Of a DNA stretch of 33,173 nt, positions 21,283-32,509 are shown one piece after another (within the stretch, counting starts at the first letter, position 1; every line of letters begins with the position of its first letter). The stretch is from Gnetum montanum (Eukaryota; Streptophyta; Gnetopsida; Gnetales; Gnetaceae). The notes below the pieces were generated by a model, which saw only the letters and a program-made list of their open reading frames with translations, was not told the origin of the DNA and searched no databases. The DNA lies in contig MNCI01010094.1 in the NCBI GenBank assembly GCA_015680685.1, positions 24,618-57,790 of the forward strand, read 5' to 3'. The translations under genes were made by a program, and so were the position numbers.

Positions 21283-21330
21283 ATAATAGTGACTACATGA
21301 GGTTGGGATAAGGCTAGGATGATGATAATG
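21283..21330 (+). mobile_element. 48-bp RTE LINE 3'-tail micro-insertion
   Basis: The insert contains GGTTGGGATAAGGCTAGG followed by ATGATGATAATG, the 3' terminus typical of plant RTE LINEs. It is related to the tails of the two RTE copies in the upstream intron. It is flanked by a perfect 11-bp duplication ATGTAACACAT (21272-21282 and 21331-21341). The insertion kept only the last 48 bp of the element, or derives from a SINE that borrowed this tail. Confidence 0.75.
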
Positions 21331-21341
21331 ATGTAACACAT

Positions 21342-21783
21342 GTATTATGTATGATACATTTTTTTGAGAGAATGTTCCGGATAATATTAAAAGAAAATAG
21401 AAACAGTTTTATCGGGATGACTGTTTTAGATAATGTCTAACAAACAGCTTCTATTGTATAAATAAAAAATGAACAAAATAAAAAATCATGTAACAAATTA
21501 CCATGTTTTGCAAACATAACTTGATATGGTTTGATGTAGTTTTTTTTCAGAAAAATTAAAAAAAGAATACCTTAATAAAAAGGATTGGAAGTACATGGAC
21601 ATAGTCTAGATATCTTAATGATTGACCAAGAGAATAGGATCAAATTTCTAATAAAATAATCATCTCAAGTTTCATTTTAATCCTTATTAAATATTTATAT
21701 TCCTTCCAATTTTTAACTATAAGCTACCACACTCTATCTGGATTGATCTTGGTAATAAATTATATTCCAATGCAGTAATAGTT
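21342..21783. other. Intronic DNA, nothing recognised
   Basis: AT-rich sequence without coding potential or an identified repeat. Confidence 0.5.
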
Positions 21784-21793
21784 AACATCAAAT

Positions 21794-22527
21794 TATATTC
21801 TGAGGTGCTATAGCAAGCAACACATGAGGCCACAGCCGCGACACACGATGTTGATCATCGGGAGTGGGAAGCAAAGTGGGAGGAAGCCCTCGCACAAGCA
21901 CAAACTGAAATGGAAACTAGTTTCCGTGAAAGGGAGCAGGAGATAATTAGGCAGCAAACCTTGCTGGCGGATACGGCCTGGGCCCGTTTGGTGGACAAGA
22001 TCTGGGCCCAAGTGAGAGACGAGCTGCTCCAGGAGGAAACCGCCCTAAGAGAGCATGAGGTGGCTGAACAGGCTCAGCAGGAGCAAGAGCAGGAGGAGGA
22101 GGCATAGAGACAACGCTAGCTAGACCGGGTGCATGAGCAGAGTGCATGCTAGTGGCTTAGAGCTGGACGATGTCCATACATCATCCTAGGCATCAACTGT
22201 GACTACACGTGGGGGGAGCTCCAGCGCCACATCCGTCGAACCTTGGCGCGTTTCCACCCAGACTGGGGGATGTCGACGGAGCATCAAAACTGGTGTGAAT
22301 AGGCTATGCAAGGAAAACAACATGCCGCTAGNNNNNNNNNNNNNNNNNNNNNNNNNNNNNNNNNNNNNNNNNNNNNNNNNNNNNNNNNNNNNNNNNNNNN
22401 GGGAGAGGGGAGGGGGGGAAGAGGGGAGCGGGGGTGTATTTCTTGTTTTTGGATCTAGGTCCTAATTGTAAATATTTTTCTATTCTTCATTTATTTATAT
22501 GGCTGGACCTTTTTCCAAAAAAGAAAA
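21794..22527 (+). mobile_element. L1 copy C0: 3' ORF and 3' end only
   Basis: The coding part (about 21820-22270) begins HDVDHREWEAKWEEALAQ. A long E/Q/R coiled coil follows (ARLVDKIWAQVRDELLQEE), then LDRVHEQSAC and RCPYIILGINC...W...HIRRT (22171-22266). After a 69-N gap comes a purine-rich tract, a 3' UTR and an A-rich end CCAAAAAAGAAAAAAC. AACATCAAAT flanks it on both sides (21784-21793 and 22528-22537), a possible 10-bp target-site duplication. It has no RT, so it is severely 5'-truncated. Because it consists only of the 3' ORF, it shows that this segment belongs at the element's 3' end. Confidence 0.7.
22332..22400. other. Assembly gap (69 N)
   Basis: A run of Ns inside L1-C0. The sequence resumes in a G-rich purine tract (22401-22435), which may be what broke the read or assembly. 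Confidence 0.99.
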
Positions 22528-22679
22528 AACATCAAATGGTGGTTTATCTTGTTTGAGGGGAAGAGTCACATTATTGACCTGCTATCCATTATGCAAAGAA
22601 TGCAATAATTTAAGAAGGATATATGGTGCAAGAGGAATGTATCCTCTATCTACATCTCAATATAGAGGGTTCTTACATA

Positions 22680-25600
22680 AATAATCAGAGACTTCTTTAG
22701 AACATCACTAAAGTTGAGGTCTTAGAAGCCATCTCCACTATGAATTTTGGGAAAGCGTTGAGGCCTGATGGATGGCTTGTTGAGTTCTTTGTTGAGTTTC
22801 TCGAGGAGTTGGGACATAACCTTGTTGATGCTTTCAACCTTATGCTTCAATGGGCTAAGTGAGGAAAAAGGTCAACTACTCTAGAATTTTTTTGGTGCCA
22901 AAGGTTGACTTCTCAACAACGCCTACGGACTTTCATCCTATTGGGGTTTGTAACACCCTGCTGTGAATCTTTCCTGGCATCCTAGTTTGTAGGCTATAGC
23001 CTTTGATGCTTGCACTAGTTGGTAGACAGAAGGCGAGATTTGTGAAAGAGAGGTGTATATAGGATCAAATTCTATTCCTGCATGAGGCCTTGCACTTAGT
23101 GAAAATAGTTGCATTCCTAGCTGTGTTCCTCAAATTAGACATTGCTAAAGCTCATGATACTGTTGACTGGGACTCTTTGGGCCATATAATGCTGCACAAG
23201 GGCTTCCATCCTAAATTTGTGGGCCTTTGTTGTCCAATGCAACACATGGATGCTTTCTCTTTTGATATTAATGTACAACTTTTGGGGTTTTCCTCCTCCT
23301 AGAGGGACAATGCTAGGGGGATTTGTTGTCACCTTACCTCTTCATTCTAGCGATGCATACTATGAATGATTATTGTAGGATGGAAGGGGTTAGAGGCTTC
23401 GAAGTGGAGCACATTTCATTCAGTGCAAATCACTATCTTAGTGATCCCATATTAACTACGAAGGCTTTCGTTCCACAGGCCTGGGCCATCAAGAATGGCT
23501 TGCAAAGAATGAGCTGGGAGTAGGGCTGGATGTTAATTAGGCAAAGTTTGCCATCCACTTTGTTGATATGATCATGAAAAAAAAGGATCATTGGGGTGCT
23601 TGGGATTGGGCAAGGGTGATAGGAAGATGCTTACTAGGGCATCCCTATGTATGATTGGCGGCAGAGTGGTACATGGGTTGGTTTTCTAGGCAAGATTCAA
23701 GTGAGGATTAGACACTGGACTTCACAGTTTTTAACTAGCAAAGGCAAAGTTTAACTGGCTATCACTATTTTATTGGCTATGGCAAGATATGTGGCCTCAA
23801 TGGTATCCTTGCCACAATGGGTCATTGTCAAAGTTAACAAGATTGATAGGAATTTCATTTGGTTTGGTTTGGAGGAAAAGGAGGCTATAGAATTCATCTC
23901 GTGTGTTGGGAGAAGATTGCTTGCTTGAAGGCTATAAGGGGGTTGGAGTTGCCTCATTTTGGAGACATGCTTCTATTAACCCATAATAACTTGATGAAGA
24001 GGATCATGAAGAATGAGGATAAGTCTAATGCTGATGCTCCATGCTGGTTGTCATTTGTCGTAAGTGCACATTATGGGAGTGTTCAGGCAATGATTCAGTA
24101 TTATGGAAAAACATTTGTAGACATGATCGCATGCTCTAGCAGCTCATTAACAATCCCTCAAGTGGTGGTCAATGTTTTGTAGCAAAAGTATGAAGTGATG
24201 TATGGTTGGTGCACATCGTGGAAGGGGTGACTTTTAGAAAAAATAAAAATGTTTATTTTTCTCCTCAATAATCAGGTGATCCTAACATGTGTGTTTCTTC
24301 AGAATTGGGGCCTTGGCATTAATGCCCATTGCCCTCTTTGCAATGCTATGGATGTCAAAACATAGTATCACCTGTTCTTGAGCTACCCATTCTCCTTGCA
24401 AGTTTGGCAACTCATGCACCCCGAGTCTAGCTCCCTGCTGAATGATGATTGCTTCATTATGGTATTGCTTTGGTCTATCTGGAAAATTAGGAATGAGGTG
24501 GTATGCTGGGAGCTTGGCTTCCCGTACCTAGTGTGGTGGTTTCTAATGTTGTGTGTCTATGGTGGAAGGTGTTGGCCACAATGGGAGTTACATTGATGGT
24601 GGAACCTGACTACATGCCTTTCCAAAGTAACTAGGAACTCTAGGGTCTTGTTGCTAGGGTTGGCTGGGATGCGGTGCTACTATCCATAAGAGGGGAGTTG
24701 GGCCTGCAATATTCAAGTTTCTTTTCGTAGTGGGAGAGTGATACCATGACCTTTAGAGGCATGCGAATTTTGTTGACTAAGGAGGCCATCTCCGAGTACC
24801 TTGCATTGCCATGGTTTGGGGAGGTTATCCTTCTTGCCAATAGGGGGTTTCGGGACGTGGCTTTGTTCTTCTTGTGGGAGGTGCCCAAAGTGTTCAATGG
24901 TCATGTTTCTTGTTCTTAGCTTCTCGTCCTTTGGCAGGTTGCCTTCAAGTTGCAAGGTGCCCACTTTGCCTTTTTGAGTTACCTTAAACTCAGTAGGCTG
25001 GTGAACTTGCTAAGGTTTTTTTTTAGTGGTCATCCACCAATGGTGGCAAGGAGAGCATTATGGGCTCATCTTGGCTCTCTTGTGGGCGTCAAAGCTACCG
25101 GTTGGCCCATCGAATGCTGCATGCATATCTAAAGTGTACATGAGGAGGAGCAATGGGAGGGGATGAAGTTCTTGGGCTTTTGAAAAGTCCTTATCTCTAG
25201 AGGGATCTTCGGGTGTCTTAGCGGCCACTTTGCCTTGGCCAGAGCTAGCACAGAAGGATAAGAAGCGGGAGTGGTGGCTGCAAGACTAGCTACTCAAATG
25301 TGAAAGGGTTATGCAACAAGAGCTTGATGACGAATTCAAGATTGAATTGTGTAGATGGATATAGGAGGCAAAGGATCACATCCACTTAGAAAAGAGGACG
25401 TGGTGGGATCTACAGGAGTTTGTGCATGAGCAACAAAGACAGGTGAAAGAGTGGGAAGTTCATAAACAAAAGGAAATGGAGATGGCAGTGTAGCAGAGTA
25501 TTATGGAGGAGTTCCTTAGGGAGGAAATAAAGGAATAGTTGCAGAGAGAGAAGGAACAGAGGGAGGAAAAGAAACAATAAGAAGCATTTAAGAGAGCACT

Positions 25601-26273
25601 AGGATAAGATGTTGGCCTCAAATGTGAGGATGTGGCTTCACATACAGAAGTGCCCGTACATGGTTCTAGAGGTTAACATAGAAACCTTGTGGGAAGATCT
25701 CTACAAGTACATCAGGCAAGATCTTCATACAATACATTCTTACAAGATGTGTTACTTACACAAAAACATGCAAGACTAGCATGAGGATAGATTTTAAATG
25801 TTCTAGTAGGCTTGAAGGTTTTTGTGTTTGGAGAAGGAGAGAGGAATTTTGGATAAGGTGCACAGATAAGAGAGGCCTTCCAATTGCTGCAGAGCTCTAC
25901 CTTTCTTGGTATGAGTTGTAGATTCTATTGATTCTCCAATGGTGTGTGTGATTTGGTTTAGTGGCTTGTTGGGCCCTTGTTTTGAGGATGGTAGGGATAG
26001 TCTAAGGGTTCCTTTTTTGGTTATTCTTTTACTCAGGTAAGGGTGCTTCCCTTCCTACTTTGTAACTTAGGCAGTTTCAAGTGTGTCATGGTGGTGGTTA
26101 GTTGTAGTTGGTCCCCACATCCCCCTTCTCCCTCCCATCCCCATTGCCCCACCTTGCATCGCCTCCTCCTTTTGTATTTTTATTTGCATCTTTATTGTAA
26201 TATAATCTCTTGACCTTTTCTTCACAACCATTGAAAAAGAAAAGAAAAAGAAAAAGAAAAAAATAACAATTCA
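22680..26273 (+). mobile_element. L1-type LINE copy C
   Basis: 5'-truncated copy starting in the RT finger region. Landmarks in order: EAISTMNFGKALRPDGW (about 22720), CLKxD-type motif A as LKLDIAKAHDTVDWDSL (about 23130), C-terminal LPHFGDMLLLTHNN (about 23950), a zf-RVT-like CPLCNAMDVKT-x-YHLFLSYPF (24330-24400) and LWSIWKIRNEVV (24470). The 3' ORF segment follows (24720-25760), then a C-rich 3' UTR (about 26100-26160) and a tail of AAAAAG repeats (26237-26273). Multiple stops and frameshifts make it non-functional. 22538-22680, between C0 and this copy, holds nothing I recognise. Confidence 0.85.
24720..25760 (+). pseudogene. L1-C 3' ORF: RG domain, coiled coil, KCPY tail
   Basis: The first part reads DTMTFRGMRILLTKEAISEY, then LQGAHFAFLSYLKLSRLVNL (24950-25010). 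It aligns by eye with the same region of L1-D and L1-E. A coiled coil follows (about 25310-25620; LEKRTWWDLQEFVHEQQRQ, EEFLREEIKE). After a frame change the tail reads WLHIQKCPYMVLEVNIETLW, then EDLYKYIRQDL (25648-25752). The order is the same as in L1-B and L1-D. The RG part resembles, from memory, the 'putative plant transposon protein' domain (Pfam Transposase_32). This is unconfirmed. Confidence 0.65.
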
Positions 26274-26591
26274 GATGCGTCGGTGCCCATCTCGGTGTTG
26301 AATGTCCCTATTCCGAAGGTTTTAGGTTTGCCTTTGCTAGGGACTAGGGGTGATTTACCCTTGCTAGGTGACTAGGTTGTTGTAGTTAGGGGGTTAGCAT
26401 TCCCCAAAATGGTAGATATTCTAGGTGCGGCAACAGTGTCTTAGGGGGGTTTTCTCGATTTCCTTTGAGCCTTGGAAGGTAGGGTGACCACTCTCATCAT
26501 TTTCCCATAGCAAAAAGACACAAGCCGATATTGAGTTGGGATTACAGCCGACCTTGAGAGATGTCTATAAGAATAGATCAACTGGTAAGCC

Positions 26592-27240
26592 ATGAAGATA
26601 TTGTCTTGGAACTATAGCGGGTTGGGTACCCCCTACAAAATGACCCTAAGAGATTGTGAGAAGGGAGAAATGTGATATTGTGTGTTTATAGGATAGTAAG
26701 TTGCAGGCCATGGAGGCCCACCATTTGTGCTGGGTCGAGTGGTAGGCGTAGCTAGTGCCAAGTAGAGGAAAAGCTAAGAGCTTGGTAATATTGGCAAAAT
26801 CACCTTTTAGCTTGGTTGACTCTTTGATCTGGAGTATTACTGTGTTACTTATGGAGGGGGAGTGTGGTTTACGAATTTCTATGGTGCCCAGAGTTGGGAA
26901 GTACAACTGGAAGAGTTGAGCCAGATTGCTTAGCTAGTAGATAGGAGGCAACGAATTGTGATAGGTGACTTTAACTAGTGTTTGTATGCTTGGGAAAATT
27001 CAGGTAATGATCTCTCGAAGCCTCCAAGTAGGCAGCAGTTTTTGGATATTTTGCATGGACATGATTTGGTTGACATGGATATTGTCGATTGCAAGTTTAC
27101 TTAGAGCCACTGCTGCAGGGGGAAGGGCTTGGTCTTGTAAAGAATCGATCGTGTTTGGATTAGCATCAATATCTTGCTGGATTTTAAGGTGGATGTGGTT
27201 GGGAAGGAGAGGTTGGCTTTGGACCACTAGTCTCTCTGCT
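26592..27240 (+). pseudogene. L1-D ORF2 endonuclease (APE-like)
   Basis: MKILSWNYSGLGTP at the start is the canonical 'MKILSWNxRGLG' opening of plant L1 ORF2. Further on, GDFN (about 26966) precedes LYAWENSGNDLSKPPSRQQF, RIDRVWIS and a terminal LDH (27219-27227), the GDFN / RIDR / SDH signature of the exonuclease-endonuclease-phosphatase fold. Stops and frame changes after about 28 codons make it inactive. L1-A preserves only the SDH end of this domain. Confidence 0.85.
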
Positions 27241-27840
27241 GTTAGGTGGGGAAGCGGGTTAGATGAAAGGTTCCCCCCTTTTGTTTTGAATGCTCGTGGT
27301 TGCTGAAGCCTTGGCTCAGACCTCTGGTGATGTAGATCTGGGTTGACTACCCCTCACAGGGGGATCCTAGGGACTTCTTGAAGGGTGGGCTGTGTTGCCT
27401 TAAGCAAGCTATTCACTCTGTCAAATCTACAGAGAAGTTCTCCTTTAGGATCGGCTGTGTGGGTCTTCTTGAGTGCCTGGCCACACTCCAAGCTCGGCAG
27501 GAATCAGGGGTGATGGTGGAGGAGGAGGAGCAAATGCTTTTAAGGGACCTATAGAACCTTGCTGCAAAAGAAGAGTTGTAGTGGAAACAATGCGCAAGGG
27601 CTAAATGGTTGAAGGAGACAGAAACACGAAATTTTTTTCACCACTGCTAAATCTAATGGCCAAACCAAGAGTATTAAGTTGGTGTAGGAAGGGGTTACTT
27701 TGGCTGAGCCCTAGGAAATCACTTGTGGGATGCAACATTACTAGGCCAATATTTGGGCCAAAACTAAAACCTTGTCGTTGTTTGTACTTGTGAGATCCGT
27801 TCTTGGTGAGGTAGAGAATAACAACTTGCTGGAGTTGTTT

Positions 27841-29395
27841 TCTTGGATGGAGTTGGATGAGGCGATGGCTTCCATGAAGCTAGATCAGGCCCTTGGACTG
27901 GATGGGTGGTCAGTACAGTTTTTTCAGGCTTTTGCTGATATTCTAAGGGCGAACCTTCTGGACACTTTTAATCTGATGCTGTAGAGGCAACAAGTCTGCT
28001 GTGAAATCAATTGTTCCAGAATTGTGCTGATCCCCAAGGTTGCCAATCCCTCTAACCCCTCTTAGTTTTGTCCTATTGGGGTTTGCAAGACCCTAATTTG
28101 ACTCTTCACGAAGACGTTAGTTCACTGTCTCACACCATTGATGCTGCACCTAGTTGGAAACAATCAGGTTGGATTTGTTAAGGGTAGATTCCTCCATGAT
28201 TAGGTTATTCGTCTCTAGGAGGTCATGAACTTGATTAAGAATGCGGGTTATCTAGGTATGTGTGGTAAGTTAGACATTAAAAAAGCTTATGATATTGTTA
28301 GTTGGGATGCTCCAGCTAAGATCATGTTGCGTAAAGGATTCTACCCCAAATTTGTCAACCTTTGTATTCAAATCCAAGCTCAAGAGGCTTATTCGTTTGA
28401 CCTTTGTGGGAGTTTCTAGGGGTTTTCCTCCCCTAAGCGTGGGTTGCTGCAATGGGATCCCCTTTCTCTCTACATGTTCATCATTGTGATGGACACCTTG
28501 CAGGCCTATTGCAAAGCCGAAGTTGTCCTTGTGCTGAAAATCATTGGGATTGATTGCTTGGCAGAGCACTATATAGATGATACCATGTTATTTTTGCGTG
28601 CTTTGGTGCCACAGGCACATGCCATTAATAGGGTGTTGGATAGAATGGCAAACGAGATCGATCTAGACGTGAACAAAAGGAAGTTTGCAATGCACTTGTC
28701 TAATGCTTCTAATTTACTTAGGGGGAGCATCTTGTAGGTGTTGGGGATGCTCACTAGTATGAACCAGGACTCTTATCTGGGCCTCTTGATCTATGCGTGG
28801 AATAGGAAAGGTACTTGGTTAACTCTCATTTGTAGATTATAGCAGCGGATTGCCCATTGGACTGCACATTTCTTAACTCAAAAAGGGAAGATTATTCTTG
28901 CTACTTCTATGCTTTCTGCTAGACCTTGGGAGGTTGGCGAATTGGGAGTTCTGAAATTCCATGACTTGATCATGATGGGGTACCAAAGGCTTGCCAATTT
29001 TATTCTTCAGGTGAATGATACTTTTGCACAATGGATCCAAATCATCTGGAGCAAGTACAATTAGTGTGAAGCGGGGCACCTAGACTCACTCATTTTGAGG
29101 ACCCTTTGTAGGCATGCAAACATGATGCAATTGGCTGGAATGATGGGAAAGCCACCCCAAGATATCATTAAAGGGAAATATCCATCTATTGTGGGTTGGT
29201 GTCCTTTATTGAAGGGTAGGCTCTTAGGAAAGATCAAAGTGTTTCTCTAGTTAATTAATTATGGGGCATTACCTATGTGGGCTGCTTTGTGGGCACGACA
29301 CCTTAAGATTTCTAATATTTGCCCATCGTGCTCATGAGATTCGGAAACAATTTTACATTTTGTTTTTTGATGCCCCTTTGTGGCAGACATTTGGT
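27841..29395 (+). pseudogene. L1-D reverse transcriptase and zinc-knuckle tail
   Basis: A single frame runs through this stretch with stops but, as far as I can translate, no frameshift. It shows LDQALGLDGWS, LVGNNQVGFVKGRFLHD, GKLDIKKAYDIVSWDA (motif A), QWDPLSLYMFIIVMD (motif B), HYIDDTMLF (motif C, 28570-28581), LTQKGKIILATSML and WEVGELGVLKF. It ends CPSC-x-DSETILHFVF-x-CPF..IW, a zf-RVT-type knuckle. A deletion of several tens of codons seems to precede WEVGELGV. I count 13 in-frame stops: nine TAG, four TGA and no TAA. Confidence 0.85.
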
Positions 29396-29689
29396 GAGTT
29401 TTGGCACTCCCCCCACCCCCCACTCCCACGTGAATTTAAATTCAGTGGCAACGGTTGTTTTGTGGCCCCTCTAGAGAGCTTGTAATAATTTGATTTTTCG
29501 TTCAGTGCTGCTTCCTCCTTTGGCTTAGGTGGTGGTGCAGGGGGTTAGGTTGTGGGACGAGGCATTGGCAGCGATGTATTAGACTTTGACTTTTGAGCTG
29601 ACTTGTGTTGTGTTTTAGGGCAATGAGGTGCTATGGATGTTAGTATAGTGTGCGGGTTGGGCTGAGGTTCTAGGGCTACTCCAGGGGGA

Positions 29690-30640
29690 TCCAGATCTAA
29701 TAGATGATTCATTTTTTTGCAATCGGAGTGTGGATGATATGCATTTTAGGGGGGTCCACATTCCATTTATGGAGGAGGTGTTCTCTTGGGATGCCTGCCA
29801 TGGGGGACGTCATCCTTCCCTAGGGCCACAACCTCCAGGATGCATAGGTCTTTTTTGTTGGGGCCATTCCCAAGATTGCTAGTGGACAAGTTCCCAAGTT
29901 TGCCTTGTCCTAGTTTTGGTATGCAGTAGCAGAGTTAGTTGACCAGTTTTTCATACAGTAAGGCAACACTTGGAAGTTGTAGGAGGTCCACTTCTCTTTC
30001 TTGAAATGTTTAAAGCTTGGCCATAGGATCAACCTCCCTAGGTTTTTCTCGAGATGCTCCAGCGGCAATGTTAGAGATGCCTATTGCACCTAAGCCATTG
30101 CAGCCTGAGTTGTGGGTGGTGTACAGTTGGTGACTTGTGATGGAGGGAAGGGCTTGGCATGGGTGTGAGGAAATGAATGTTGTTTTGCCCCTTGGGAGGA
30201 AATGAATGTTGTTTTGCCAAGAATGCTTGAGGTGGCCATCTAGGAGGCTGTAGTAGAGGCCAATGCCAAGATCAGGCACCTTGAGACTAAGAAGTCGAAG
30301 GTTGAGGCTACGACAAAAGCCATTTTGGAGACTGTGGAGGGAAAAGAAGCAAGGGTTGCTAGCACTTGAAGGAGTTGACAAATTAGGTGATACTTGAAGG
30401 CTCTCTTTGTGAGCAGATCTGTGTGGAGATTTTATAAGAGTAGCATAGCATTGAGTTGGAGTAGCAGGAGCTAGAGCTACAACAATAGATTGATTGTGCC
30501 TATGAATAAAATGCCAGGATGTTTTTGAAGGTAGGCAAATGTTCATACGTCATTATGGACATTAACTGCAACACATCCTAGACGGTGTTGCATTGGCACA
30601 TCTAGAAGACTGCTGCAAAGCTTCATCTTGATGGGAAGGG
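29690..30640 (+). pseudogene. L1-D 3' ORF: RG domain, coiled coil, KCSY tail
   Basis: The RG domain reads DDMHFRGVHIPFMEEV (about 29730), then LVDQFFIQ (29940) and VHFSFLKCLKL..RINLPRFF (about 29990-30040). A Lys/Glu/Ala-rich helix follows (EAVVEANAKIRHLETKKSKV, 30250). A Leu/Glu coiled coil in another frame leads into NARMFLKVGKCSYVIMDINC (ending near 30570) and the W/H..I tail to 30640. Several stops are TAG. The segment order matches L1-C. Confidence 0.65.
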
Positions 30641-30916
30641 AACTATGGAGGAGCATGTGTTGAAGGTGGAGGCCTTGAAAGACTTCCAATAGGTTGTTGC
30701 TTTTGTGGACATTGAGTTCCACCCTTGTTGTGCTAGAATCTATGGATGCCCAAAAACGGGCAACCTATCATTGTGTGTGGTTCTCCAAGTGTCTCTAGAT
30801 CCGTGTCCTAGGTTGGGGTTTGGGTGGGTGTTCTTTGTTCTCTGTTTTATTGTTGTTCTTGGTTCGACTATGGGCCTTCAGTCCTTGTTTTTGTCTCTCC
30901 CGTTCACATGGGACTT

Positions 30917-30931
30917 TTGCTATTTGTATAC
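30917..30931. repeat. Target-site duplication of L1-E, left copy
   Basis: TTGCTATTTGTATAC, identical over 15 bp to 32510-32524. Confidence 0.93.
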
Positions 30932-32509
30932 TATTTTTTTTTTGGAAAAAGTTCAAGAGATTTTATTCCAAAAAAAGAAGATGTACAAATGTACACAAGG
31001 GTCACCAACCCCAGTCTGTAAAAACCTCAACCACATGACTCAGTTGTCACCCACAATGTTTCTCGTGAGCATCCACGTGCCTGCATAGCGCAGACCCTTC
31101 ACACTGCCCAAGAACCCACAACCCAAGGTTGCAACCCATCATCTAAATGAAGGGGGGACCAAACTTGATGACAACCCTCAATCACTAGGAGCCCCCTCCC
31201 TAACAGCTAGGCTACGCAACTACTTGAATGCATCTGGCCTCAAACAACTATGCCCTACAGTCTCGCTTAACTGTGACCTGGACCCTAGGCTCTCAGCTGT
31301 AGTCGATGTCTCGAATGCAGCCGTGCTAGCTATAGCCGGTTGAGGCATTGTCCCTATTCCAAGCACCAATCATTGATTTTCTTCTGTAAGCTATGCCAAT
31401 CTCGTCCAGTGCTATCTAATCACTGCTTCCCTGCACTTGAGGTCTTGCAAGTGTGAGGTGTTTGCTTCCCTTCGGGCCTCTTGCCTCATGTCCTCCCATC
31501 GGAGCTACCACTGCATGCACTCCAATCACACTTGCTCGGCAGCAAGGTAGCACTCTTCTAGCCGCATTTGATTGTTGGTGCTCTGTTCCTGTGTTGGCTC
31601 CATGGCTGTGGACAGGTTCTGAGCTTCTGCCCCATTTGACTTGGGGCCTCGACTGTCCTACGCTTGTGCCTTGGTAGCCTGCTCATGGCACCACTGTTGT
31701 TTGTACACAATTGTTGGTGCCAGGTGAGCAATTAGCACACCCTTGCGCCAAAGTGCAAGTATCACCCTTGGGTGCTGCCCAGGCCATCGCCTTCAAAGGG
31801 ATTCCCAGAAAACTTGAGGTAGATTAACAAGGGAACCTTGTCGAAGATGCTTAACGAAGGTGAAATGCACCCCCACCAGTTTGTGGGGGTACCCAGATTG
31901 GACAAAATACCTCTCTACCATAAGTGTCGCATCCCTCCAGACTCCTTGCAATCTAGACTTCTGGATGTGCTCGCTAGTAGTCCTAGGAATTGGTCTTGGG
32001 AAGAACTCCATCGCGTCAGCCTATGCCCTTGCAACCGACGCTATGATCTCCCTAGCATCCTCCACCCCCAGCGCAACAGCCAGCACCTGTATCGTTACTT
32101 CAATCCTCTTACCCCTATACTGCGTAGTGTCTACCACCCAATTGTCGTAGAATTGTTGTGTGGGTAGGTTCAGTTCACCTTCCAAGCATTTGAGCATCTC
32201 CACCCACCCCATCCTTTTAATCAACGCCCATAACTCGGGCAAACTGGAGAATTCCATCCATGATAGCTCAAAAAGTAGCCATTGTTCCATAGCTTTGGTG
32301 GCCTCCTTCCACAGCACACGTGACTCTCGGACCACTGTCGTGGCAGTAGGGAGTGGCTGTCCCTGAAAAATCAAGGAATTCCTATGTTTGCATAGGACCC
32401 ACAATGTGGCAAGTTGTAAAGAGTCCCTGTGGAAACCCGTTGTGAGGGAGAGAGTTGTAGCTAGCCACACTTCTTGAGAGAACTGACACCCATATATAAG
32501 TTGGTGTAG
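30932..32509 (-). mobile_element. L1-type LINE copy E, antisense inside L1-D
   Basis: 1,578 bp between perfect 15-bp target-site duplications. On the minus strand it starts in the zf-RVT tail (YGCQFSQEVW), and a 149-codon open frame (32470-32021) follows. Residues 1-45 of that frame are the ORF2 C-terminus (LATLWVLCKHRNSLIFQGQ). Residues 77-149 are the start of the RG domain (LPELWALIKRMGWVEML, FYDNWVVDTTQYRGKRIEV, LAVALGVEDAREI). After one stop the frame continues to 31793 (YFVQSGYPHKLVGVHFTFV, GSLVNLPQVFW). A coiled-coil remnant lies near 31550-31400. The 3' end reads GAATAAAATCTCTTG and a poly(A) of ten (complement of 30934-30943). This is the best-preserved example of the RG domain. Confidence 0.9.

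Noticed and set aside
27982-29395. TAG reassigned to an amino acid
   Set aside because: The host exons use standard stops and codons as far as visible, other transposon frames also carry frameshifts and TGA, and deamination of CAG/TGG explains the bias.
30010-30546. 178-codon minus-strand open frame
   Set aside because: It lies antisense to the 3' ORF of L1-D, which matches other copies in sense. The antisense peptide shows no motif.
32021-32470. A host gene on the minus strand (149-codon clean ORF)
   Set aside because: It lies wholly inside an insertion with a 15-bp target-site duplication and a poly(A) tail, and its start matches the L1 ORF2 C-terminus.
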